Shown piece after piece: positions 56,048-62,775 of a DNA stretch of 64,000 nucleotides (position 1 is the stretch's first letter; each line of letters begins with the position of its first letter). The stretch covers positions 1 to 64,000 of the forward strand of contig JAKFEY010000021.1 of assembly GCA_036675475.1 (NCBI GenBank), written 5' to 3'. The DNA is from JALYRV01 sp036675475. Its GTDB lineage: Bacteria > Acidobacteriota > Vicinamibacteria > Vicinamibacterales > SCN-69-37. The translations under genes were made by a program, and so were the position numbers. The notes beneath the pieces are model-generated. The model was given only the letters and a program-made list of their open reading frames with translations. It had not been told where the DNA came from and did not search any database.

Positions 56048-56961
56048 TGCGCCCGGCGTCGCTCATCGTGGCCGCCGTGCTGCTGGCGCAGGCCGCAACG
56101 TTCAAATCCGGCGTCGATGCGGTTTCGGTGGACGTATCGGTGCGCGACGGGTCGAAAGTCGTGACAGGCCTCCGTGCGGCAGACTTCGAGCTGTTCGACA
56201 ACGGCGTTCCGCAGGACGTGGCCGACGTCAGCTTCGGCAGGCTGCCGATCGACGTGACGCTGGCCCTCGATGTGAGCTTCAGCGTGGCGGGCGCGCTGCT
56301 CGAGCGCCTCCGGCAGGCCGTGCGTCAGCTCATGCGCGATCTCCGGCCGGGCGATCGCCTGCGCCTCATCGACTTCAACATGCGCGTGGTGGAGGTCGTC
56401 GGCTACACGGACGAGGCCGCGGCCGTCGATGCGGCCCTCGCGTCGGCCGCCGCGGGCGGCGGCTCGTCCATCCGCGACGCGCTCGCGGTCGCACTGGTGT
56501 CGGCATCCGAACCGCAGCGCCGGCAGCTGCTCGTCGTGTTCACCGACGGCGCCGACAGCACCAGCATCACGACACCCGAGGCGCTGCGCGATCTCGCCAC
56601 GCGCAGCAGCGCGTCAATCGCCGCGGTGCTGCCGCCGGCGCCTCGCGATCCCGGCCCTCAGATGCGGCAGGGCGAAGCGCTCTTCGAGGCGCTCGCCGAG
56701 GACACCGGCGGCACCGTGGTGCGGGTGCGGCCCGGGATGCGCCGCACCACCGGACCCGGCGGGAGGACGAGCATCACCATGGGCGGGGACATCGCCGATC
56801 TCACGGAGACGTTCAGGAAGGTGCTCGACGACTTTCGTTCGAGCTACGTGCTGCACTACACGCCGAGAGGCGTGGCCGCCGGCGGGTTCCATGACCTCGA
56901 GGTGCGCATCAAGGGCCGGCGGTCGGTCACGGTGCGTGCGCGGCGCGGCTATCAGCGCTAG
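56044..56961 (+). CDS. VWFA-related acidobacterial domain protein
   Basis: A 305-residue exported protein with a short signal (MMRPASLIVAAVLLAQA). It is a single VWA-related domain: AVSVDVSVRDGSKVVTGL, FELFDNGVPQDVADVSFG, an intact MIDAS (LALDVSFSVAG, DxSxS), LLVVFTDGADS with the metal aspartate, and the closing SSYVLHYTPRGVAAGGFHDL then VTVRARRGY. Unlike its upstream neighbour it should bind a divalent ion and hence a partner protein. The ATGA overlap with the upstream stop makes this the third gene of the operon. Confidence 0.9.
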   Translation: MMRPASLIVAAVLLAQAATFKSGVDAVSVDVSVRDGSKVVTGLRAADFELFDNGVPQDVADVSFGRLPIDVTLALDVSFSVAGALLERLRQAVRQLMRDLRPGDRLRLIDFNMRVVEVVGYTDEAAAVDAALASAAAGGGSSIRDALAVALVSASEPQRRQLLVVFTDGADSTSITTPEALRDLATRSSASIAAVLPPAPRDPGPQMRQGEALFEALAEDTGGTVVRVRPGMRRTTGPGGRTSITMGGDIADLTETFRKVLDDFRSSYVLHYTPRGVAAGGFHDLEVRIKGRRSVTVRARRGYQR

Positions 56962-56981
56962 CGCCGCGCGCGGGCCGTCTA

Positions 56982-57842
56982 CTACTTCGCGCCGATCGGA
57001 ATCAGCCGCGGATTGCCGTAGCTCGCGTTCGCTTCGATCTTCGAGCTGCGGCCGACGCCGCCCGCGCCCATGCCCGTGGGCCCGCCGGTCTCCTCGCGCT
57101 CCTGATAGGTTTCGACGCTCCTGGTCGGCACCCAGAGGTCGAGCCCCTTCGCCTGCCCGTAGGTCACGACGATGCGGCCGGTTTCGGCCTTCGATTCGAC
57201 GTAGAACTCCGTCTGGTGAATCACGCCGGTCGACGGCTCGAGCCAGAACTTGCCCGCCACCGCCGCGTTGCCGCGCGTGCCGAGCACGTACTTGGTGTGC
57301 TCGCCGCGATTCTCCTGAAACCGCAGGCCGACGACTTCGACGCCGTCCATCTTCTTCCTGCCGTCGATCGAGTACGTGAACTTCGAGGGATCGTCGGGCG
57401 ACATGAAACGCAGCGCCAGCAGCGGATCGTTCAGGCGCACGACAATTTCGGCGAGGAAGTGCCGCTGCGACTCGCGCGTGTACGTGCGAATCAGATCGGC
57501 GTTGGCCGGGGTCGGATCCGCGAGCAGCGCGGGCAGGCGCGGCTGCGCGTCACGGATCTTCGCGCCGTTGATCGCATAGGCGTCGCGAAGGGCCATGGCG
57601 GTGCCGCCGTTGTTGATCAGCACGAGGTCGGAGCTGACGCGCGTGGGCACGCCCATCTGCCCGGTGCTGGCATCGATGATGGTGTAGCGCTCGTCGAGCA
57701 CCACGGCCATCAGCCGCTGCTTGTACGCATCGACGTAGGCACGGCCCGCCTTGAGCGCGGCGTCAACGGCGGGATCCTGCGCCGCCGTCAGGCCAGGCGC
57801 CAGCGCCGCAATCATGAAACCGGCAAGAGCACACCTGCGCAT
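56982..57842 (-). CDS. Secreted protein of unknown function
   Basis: A 286-residue exported protein with a signal peptide (MRRCALAGFMIAALAPGLTAAQ). It is mostly beta (YTIIDASTGQMGVPTRVSSD, MDGVEVVGLRFQE, AVAGKFWLEPSTGVIHQTEF, GRIVVTYGQAKGLDLWVPT), which suggests a LolA/LppX-like half-barrel, but I cannot assign a family with confidence. The ATG has a strong ribosome-binding site (AGGAGG, 5 bases upstream). It lies 24 bases after the TolB-like gene on the same strand and is probably co-transcribed. Confidence 0.68.
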   Translation of the reverse strand: MRRCALAGFMIAALAPGLTAAQDPAVDAALKAGRAYVDAYKQRLMAVVLDERYTIIDASTGQMGVPTRVSSDLVLINNGGTAMALRDAYAINGAKIRDAQPRLPALLADPTPANADLIRTYTRESQRHFLAEIVVRLNDPLLALRFMSPDDPSKFTYSIDGRKKMDGVEVVGLRFQENRGEHTKYVLGTRGNAAVAGKFWLEPSTGVIHQTEFYVESKAETGRIVVTYGQAKGLDLWVPTRSVETYQEREETGGPTGMGAGGVGRSSKIEANASYGNPRLIPIGAK

Positions 57843-57866
57843 AAATCCTCCTCGGTCGATTCAGTG

Positions 57867-58943
57867 TCAGTCGATCCAGTCCGCGACAAAGATGTTCGTG
57901 TCGCCGGCCACCGCCGCGTTGCGATTGGAGGCGAACACCAGCTTCTTCCCGTCCGGACTCCACATGGGGAATCCGTCGAACTCGGCGGCGTACGTGACGC
58001 GCTCGAGGCCGGTGCCGTCCACATTGATCATGTACAGGTCGAACTCGCCGCGCCCCTGCTGGCTCGTGATGTTCGACGAGAAGATGATCCGCCGGCCGTC
58101 GGGATGAAAGTACGGCGCGAAGCTCGCGGCCGACGAGTTCGTCACCTGGCGGAGGCCCGATCCATCGCGGTTCATCACGAACAGCTCGAGCGAGGTCGGT
58201 TGCCAGAGGCCGTCCTTCAGCAGGATCTTGTAGCGATCGAGCTCGGCGCCCGCCGTGAGCGTGCGGCCGCGGAACACAATCCGCGATCCGTCCTTGTTGA
58301 AGAACGGGCCGCCGTCCGGCCCCACGCGGTTCGTCAGCCGGCGCACGTCCGATCCGTCGCCGTTCATGGAGTAAATCTCCATGTCGCCGTCGCGCACGCT
58401 GGTGAAGACGATGCGGCCGTCTGGGCCGATGGTGGGCTCGGCGTCATAGCCGGGCGAGTTGGTGATGTTGCGCAGGCCGGAGCCGTCCGCGTTGCCGCGA
58501 TAGATGTCGTAGCCCGGATAGATCGGCCACACGTAGCCGCGCGACATGTCGGGCCGCGGCGGGCACGCCGGGCCCGCGCCGTGCGTGGAGGCGTAGACGA
58601 TTTCGCGCCCGTCAGGCGTGAAGAACCCGCAGGTCGTGCGGCCCTCGCCGTTGCTCACGCGCCGGCGGTTCGAGCCGTCCACGTTCATCGTGTACTGCTG
58701 ATCGCACGCCGCGCCATCGGGCGTGCTCTGAAAGATGATGCGGGTGCCGTCGAACGAAAAATAGGCCTCGGCATTCTGGCCGCCGAACGTCAGCTGGCGG
58801 ATATTGCGGAGATGGCGCTCCCCTTGCACTGGCGCAAGGACGGGCGAGGACGTCTGCGACGGCGCGGGCGTGGCCGGCGCCGAGGCGGCCGGCATGCACG
58901 CCAGGGCGGCAACGGCTGCGAGTGCGAGGGTTGGGCGAAACAT
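57867..58943 (-). CDS. TolB-like WD40 beta-propeller lipoprotein
   Basis: A 358-residue propeller of PD40 repeats: RNIRQLTFGGQNAEAYFSFD, YTMNVDGSNRRRVSNGEG, DIYRGNADGSGLRNITNSPG, EIYSMNGDGSDVRRLTNRVG, LFVMNRDGSGLRQVTNSS and LYMINVDGTGLERVTYAAEF, ending with FPMWSPDGKKLVFASNR. The N-terminus (MFRPTLALAAVAALAC) has a lipobox-like LAAVAALAC. TolB-like proteins bind partners at the envelope; no tol or pal genes are near. ATG 58943 is chosen because minus-strand TATGAT lies 7 bases upstream; ATG 58955 is inside that element. Confidence 0.88.
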   Translation of the reverse strand: MFRPTLALAAVAALACMPAASAPATPAPSQTSSPVLAPVQGERHLRNIRQLTFGGQNAEAYFSFDGTRIIFQSTPDGAACDQQYTMNVDGSNRRRVSNGEGRTTCGFFTPDGREIVYASTHGAGPACPPRPDMSRGYVWPIYPGYDIYRGNADGSGLRNITNSPGYDAEPTIGPDGRIVFTSVRDGDMEIYSMNGDGSDVRRLTNRVGPDGGPFFNKDGSRIVFRGRTLTAGAELDRYKILLKDGLWQPTSLELFVMNRDGSGLRQVTNSSAASFAPYFHPDGRRIIFSSNITSQQGRGEFDLYMINVDGTGLERVTYAAEFDGFPMWSPDGKKLVFASNRNAAVAGDTNIFVADWID

Positions 58944-58957
58944 CCGAAAGATCATAT

Positions 58958-59728
58958 ATGAGTGAGCGAAGGAGCCGGCCCCGGGCGGCCGAGCCCGTGG
59001 CCATCGGGCGCAAGCAGCAGATCCTGCAGCTGGCCCGGGAGGGCCTTGCGCCCAGCGCGATCGCCGACCGCGCCGGCGCCCCGTTCGCCTCCGTCATGGC
59101 GCACCTCTACGGGCTGGTCGGCGAAGGCATCCTCAAACGATCCGACATCGCCTTTTCCTTCGACCAGGAGACGCGCGACGCCATCGAGCTGGCGATTGAG
59201 GAGAGCAACACGACCGATTCGCGCGTGCTGCGCAAGGCGCTGGCGAAGCAGGATGTGCAGATCCGGCGCGAGGATCTGGCGGTGTACCTGACGCTGCGCG
59301 ACGCGCGCGTGGCGCTCGGCGACATGTACGAAATGGTGCGCGACGTGGAGCTCGCCCTGCACGACCGCATCCGCGCCGCCTTCGTGGCGGCGTTTGGCGA
59401 CGAGCAATGGTGGCGCGAAGGCGTGCCGGCCAACGTCCGGGCCGAATGCGCCGCGCTCTACGAACACGACCCCGACCCGGCGCCCGACGCCTTCGCCTAC
59501 ACGACGCTGATTCACCTGCGCGAGATTTTCGACAAGCGCTGGGACGTGCTGTCGCCGGCGCTGCCCAAGGCGCTGCGCGCCGATCGCAAGAAGCTGATGT
59601 CGGATCTCGTCACGCTCAACCGCATCCGCAACGCCGTCATGCACCCGGTGCGCCGCGCCGCCTTCACCGACCGCGAATTTCTGTTCGTGCGCGAGTTCGC
59701 GCGACAGCTCGCCGCCGGTAGCCGGTAG
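58958..59728 (+). CDS. HTH protein with Swt1-like HEPN domain
   Basis: A 256-residue cytoplasmic protein. Residues 18-65 form a helix-turn-helix (KQQILQLAREGLAPSAIADR, FASVMAHLYGLVGEGILKRS), resembling a resolvase- or sigma-type DNA-binding unit. From about 130 a HEPN domain of the Swt1-like group follows (HDRIRAAFVAAFGDEQWW, FAYTTLIHLREIFDKRWD), with the active-site motif RNAVMH (R224, N225, H229) in NRIRNAVMHPV. HEPN domains of this type are usually metal-independent RNases in defence or RNA processing. No partner nucleotidyltransferase is adjacent. The stop codon and last residues (AAGSR) are formed by a heptamer array. Confidence 0.75.
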   Translation: MSERRSRPRAAEPVAIGRKQQILQLAREGLAPSAIADRAGAPFASVMAHLYGLVGEGILKRSDIAFSFDQETRDAIELAIEESNTTDSRVLRKALAKQDVQIRREDLAVYLTLRDARVALGDMYEMVRDVELALHDRIRAAFVAAFGDEQWWREGVPANVRAECAALYEHDPDPAPDAFAYTTLIHLREIFDKRWDVLSPALPKALRADRKKLMSDLVTLNRIRNAVMHPVRRAAFTDREFLFVREFARQLAAGSR

Positions 59729-59857
59729 CCGGTTGGCGGTTGCTGGTCGTTGGTTGTTGGTATGAGCCAGCCGGGACAACGCCCGGCTGGCTGTCTTAAA
59801 ATGGCCCGACGGCCGTTGTGCCGTCGGGCTCGCACCAACAACCAGCAACCGGCAACC
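59717..59857. repeat. Composite element: inverted heptamer arrays around two hairpins with complementary loops
   Basis: Left side: seven GGT-headed heptamers (59717-59765), covering the HEPN gene stop. Right side: three inverted units plus ACC (59834-59857), ending 4 bases before the dinB ATG. GGTTGTTGGT (59752-59761) pairs exactly with ACCAACAACC (59834-59843). Inside are hairpin 1 (stem 59765-59775 with 59782-59792, loop ACAACG) and hairpin 2 (stem 59804-59813 with 59820-59829, loop CGTTGT). The two 6-base loops are exact reverse complements, so they could form a kissing interaction. Neither hairpin has a T-run. Confidence 0.75.
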
Positions 59858-59861
59858 TTTC

Positions 59862-60929
59862 ATGCGCCGCATCATCCATGTCGACATGGACGCGTTCTAT
59901 GCGTCGGTCGAGCAGCGCGACGACCCCTCGCTCAAAGGCAAGCCGGTTGCCGTAGGCGGGCGCCCTGAGGGCCGCGGCGTCGTGGCGGCCGCCAGCTATG
60001 AGGCGCGCACCTTTGGCGTGCGGTCGGCGATTCCGATGGCCCGCGCGATCCGCCTCTGCCCGCAGCTCGTGATCATTCCCCCGAACTTCTCGAAGTACAA
60101 GGCCGTGTCAAACCAGGTATTCGAGATCTTCGAGCGCGTGACGCCGCTCGTGGAAGGCCTGTCGCTCGACGAGGCGTATCTCGACGTCACCGAGAACGCG
60201 TGGCACGAGCCGCTTGGGGTGAACGTCGCGCGCCGCATCAAGGCCGACATCAAACAGGCGACGGGCCTCACGGCGTCGGCCGGCGTGGCGCCGAACAAGT
60301 TCCTGGCGAAAATCGCGTCGGCGTGGCGGAAGCCCGACGGCCTCACGGTCATCGCGCCCGATCGCATGGAGCAGTTCCTGCTGCAGCTGCCGGTCGACGC
60401 GCTGTGGGGCGTCGGGCCCGTGACCTCGAAACGTCTCAAGGACCGCGGCATCGAAACGATTCCCGACGTGCGCGCCGCGAGTGACGAACTGCTGCACGAC
60501 GCGGTGGGCAGCGCCGCCGAATGGCTGCGCGAGCTGTCGCTCGGCATCGACGATCGCGAAGTCACGCCCGAACGCGAGGCCAAGTCGAGCAGCAGCGAAA
60601 CGACGTACGCCTACGACCTCACCGATCTCGAGCAGATGCGGCTGCAGCTCGATGAGATGGCGCGCGACGGCGCAGCCTGGCTCGCGCGGCGCGAGCTGCT
60701 CGCGCGCACGGTCACCATCAAGGTGCGGTACGGCGACTTCACCACCGTCACGCGCAGCGACACGCGCGCGCCCACGCGCGACGCCGATCAGATCGCCCAG
60801 CGCGCCGTCGCCCTGCTGGACCGCACCGAGGCCGCGTCGCGCCCCGTCCGGCTGCTCGGCGCCGGCGTCCACAACCTTGTGGCACCCTCGGACGTCGTAA
60901 GCCTGGAACCCGAACTGCCCTTCGAATAG
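59862..60929 (+). CDS. dinB: DNA polymerase IV
   Basis: A 355-residue Y-family translesion polymerase. The catalytic acidic residues are in IIHVDMDAFYASVEQRDDP (D8) and GLSLDEAYLDVT (D103, E104); YEARTFGVRSAIPMARA contains the finger-domain YxARxxGV motif, TASAGVAPNKFLAKIAS is standard, and the helix-hairpin-helix thumb is VDALWGVGPVTSKRLKDRG. The little-finger domain runs from about 240 (SSSETTYAYDLTDLEQM). The end EPELPFE is a possible sliding-clamp-binding tail. There is no ribosome-binding site, because the repeat element runs to 4 bases before the ATG. No SOS box is seen. Confidence 0.96.
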   Translation: MRRIIHVDMDAFYASVEQRDDPSLKGKPVAVGGRPEGRGVVAAASYEARTFGVRSAIPMARAIRLCPQLVIIPPNFSKYKAVSNQVFEIFERVTPLVEGLSLDEAYLDVTENAWHEPLGVNVARRIKADIKQATGLTASAGVAPNKFLAKIASAWRKPDGLTVIAPDRMEQFLLQLPVDALWGVGPVTSKRLKDRGIETIPDVRAASDELLHDAVGSAAEWLRELSLGIDDREVTPEREAKSSSSETTYAYDLTDLEQMRLQLDEMARDGAAWLARRELLARTVTIKVRYGDFTTVTRSDTRAPTRDADQIAQRAVALLDRTEAASRPVRLLGAGVHNLVAPSDVVSLEPELPFE

Positions 60930-60938
60930 GTTCTTGTG

Positions 60939-60944
60939 TATACT
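60939..60944 (+). promoter_or_regulatory. Candidate -10 of the GntR-family gene
   Basis: TATACT preceded by TGTG (an extended -10-like context) lies 23 bases before the ATG of the regulator gene and 10 bases after the dinB stop, so the regulator probably has its own promoter. Confidence 0.4.
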
Positions 60945-60967
60945 CCCCGGATTCCGGACGTATCCCT

Positions 60968-61624
60968 ATGGACCAGACCCACGTCGACCGCGCGTACGCC
61001 GAAATCCGCCAGCGCATCATCGACGGGTTCTACCCGCCGGGACGGCCGCTGTCGGAAGTCTCGCTGGCCAACGCCCACGGCATGAGCCGCACGCCCGTCC
61101 GCGAGGCCCTGTCGCGCCTCTGCCACGAGCGCTACGTCGAGCGCATGGCCGGGCGCGGCTTCTTCGTGTCGCGCGTCACCGTCCAGGCCATCAACGACAC
61201 CTTCGAAGTGCGCCGCCTGCTCGAAGGCTGGGCCGCAGGCCGCGCCGCCGAGCGCGCCACGCCCGAAGCCATCAACCGCATGCGCACCCTCGCCGAGCGG
61301 CAGGACGATGAGGTCAGCGGCGTGGAGGCGGGCAACAACAACCGCCACTTCCATCTCGCGGTGGCCGCCGCGGCAGGCAACTACCTCGCCGCCGATCAGA
61401 TCGAGCAGTGCCTCGCGCAGATCGATCGCTTCATTACGCTTGGCGTCGGGTTCGCGCCCTTCAAGACCGGCTCGGGCGCGGCGCACTCGGAGATCGTCGC
61501 CGCCATCGAGGCGCGCGATCCCTCCGCCGCCCGCCACCTGATGGAAGAACATCTCGATCGCGGCCTCGCCCTCATGCGCGACGCCGTCGTCGCCGGCGCG
61601 TTCGCTAACGTCGGCGTAGTGTAA
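60968..61624 (+). CDS. GntR-family (FCD/FadR-type) transcriptional regulator
   Basis: A 218-residue regulator. The winged helix (about 5-70) contains AYAEIRQRIIDGFYPPGRPL, the recognition helix GMSRTPVREALSRLCHE, and GRGFFVSRVT. The C-terminal FCD ligand domain (about 80-205) is helical, with ligand/metal candidates in NNNRHFHLAVAAAAGN and the histidine of GSGAAHSEIVAAIEARDP, which is the conserved FCD signature. FCD regulators usually bind organic acids and repress neighbouring catabolic genes, but no such gene adjoins here. The 3' end overlaps the convergent cyclophilin gene by 20 bases. Confidence 0.93.
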   Translation: MDQTHVDRAYAEIRQRIIDGFYPPGRPLSEVSLANAHGMSRTPVREALSRLCHERYVERMAGRGFFVSRVTVQAINDTFEVRRLLEGWAAGRAAERATPEAINRMRTLAERQDDEVSGVEAGNNNRHFHLAVAAAAGNYLAADQIEQCLAQIDRFITLGVGFAPFKTGSGAAHSEIVAAIEARDPSAARHLMEEHLDRGLALMRDAVVAGAFANVGVV

Positions 61625-62699
61625 TTGTCAGGATTTCGATCTTCTCGACCGGCATCTCGCCGGTGACGGCCGCCGCTTCAATCGCCTCCACCACCTCCAG
61701 CCCGCCGATCACGCGGCCGAAGGCCGTGTATTTGCCGTCGAGCGACTGGCATACCGCGGTGCAGATGAAGAACGACGTGCTCGCGCTGGCCGGATCGTCG
61801 CCGCGCGCCATCGACAGGACGCCTTTCACATGCGGCGTGTCGTTGAATTCGGGCGCGAGCGTGGCGGGCACGAGCGTCTGCTGCTTCGGCGTGAGCGGCG
61901 CGGCGCGATGCGCAAGCGCGCCGGTCTGAATGACGAAGCCCTTCACGACGCGGTGGAACAACGTGCCGTCGTACACGCCCGCCGACGCGAGCCGCAGGAA
62001 ATTGCGCACCGTGCCGGGCGCCTTGCCGGCCAGCATCTCCACCGTCATCGGCCCGCGCGTCGTCTGAATCTCCGCGATGTAGTCGCCGAGCGCGGCGTCC
62101 GGCACATCGGCAAACGGCTCCGGCTCGGGCGGTGGGATGGGACGGATCGTGACTTTCTTGATCACGACGCGCTCCTCTGGCTGGCCGCGCGGGTTGGCGG
62201 GCAGCGCCGAGATCTTCCGGACCACGTCCATACCTTCGGAGACGCGGCCGAATGCCGTGTACTGGCCGTTGAGCGCGAGCTGATCGCTGGCGTTGACGAA
62301 GAACTGCAGGCCGCCGCTGTCCTTGTTGCCCGGCACGAGCACGGCACCCACAATCCCCGCCACGAACGGCTCGTCCGAGAATTCCGCGCGCAGCACGCCG
62401 AGCCCGCCGGTGCCGTACCGATGCGACATCTTCGGATCGCGGCTCAGCGGATCGCCACCTTGAATCAAGCCGAGCTTGATCACCCGGTGAAAGGTCGTGC
62501 CCTCATACGCGCCTTCGCGCGCCCTGGTGATGAAGTGCGCCACGTGGTTGGGCGCCTTGTCGGCGAGCAGATCGAACACGAACGTGCCATGCGTGGTCTC
62601 GACGACGGCCTGCTGGTTCCTGATCGCTTCCGGAGGCAGGGACGACGTAAGAAACTGTTGAGCCTGGAAAAGCAAAAACGCGAGCAACGCGAGGCGCAT
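61605..62699 (-). CDS. Tandem cyclophilin (two-domain peptidyl-prolyl isomerase)
   Basis: A 364-residue protein with a likely signal peptide (MRLALLAFLLFQAQQFLTSS) and two cyclophilin domains. Domain 1 (about 30-190) has VFDLLADKAPNHVAHFI, TTFHRVIKLGLIQGGD and GGLQFFVNASDQLALNGQYTAFGRV. Domain 2 (about 207-360) has TVEMLAGKAPGTVRNFL, GTLFHRVVKGFVIQTG, STSFFICTAVCQSLDGKYTA and FGRVIGG. Each domain keeps the FHR catalytic arginine and the QFF/SFF segment. Fused pairs are less common than single domains. It is probably periplasmic, helping protein folding. Confidence 0.9.
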   Translation of the reverse strand: MRLALLAFLLFQAQQFLTSSLPPEAIRNQQAVVETTHGTFVFDLLADKAPNHVAHFITRAREGAYEGTTFHRVIKLGLIQGGDPLSRDPKMSHRYGTGGLGVLRAEFSDEPFVAGIVGAVLVPGNKDSGGLQFFVNASDQLALNGQYTAFGRVSEGMDVVRKISALPANPRGQPEERVVIKKVTIRPIPPPEPEPFADVPDAALGDYIAEIQTTRGPMTVEMLAGKAPGTVRNFLRLASAGVYDGTLFHRVVKGFVIQTGALAHRAAPLTPKQQTLVPATLAPEFNDTPHVKGVLSMARGDDPASASTSFFICTAVCQSLDGKYTAFGRVIGGLEVVEAIEAAAVTGEMPVEKIEILTITLRRR

Positions 62700-62740
62700 G
62701 CCTCACATTAACTCGCGCTTTGCTCGAGTTCCAGTCCTTA

Positions 62741-62775
62741 CGGCTTCCGGCTTCAGGCTTGCGGCTTAAGCCTCC
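62741..62775. repeat. Heptamer array at the end of the NYN-LOTUS gene
   Basis: CGGCTTC-CGGCTTC-AGGCTTG-CGGCTTA runs with a strict 7-base period from 62741 to 62768, then decays into AGCCTCC. The TAA stop of the minus-strand gene (plus-strand TTA, 62766-62768) is formed by the last good unit. Confidence 0.75.

Noticed and set aside
59717..59765. Heptamer array as a possible CRISPR
   Set aside because: Units are 7 bases with no spacers and no cas genes. The same applies to the other arrays in the window.
59765..59829. Integron attC site or tRNA-like structure
   Set aside because: No R/L boxes with GTT core, no integrase, and no tRNA consensus; the two hairpins are separate and perfect.
59862..60929. 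SOS (LexA) control of dinB
   Set aside because: No LexA-type palindrome is seen in the leader, which is taken up by the repeat element.
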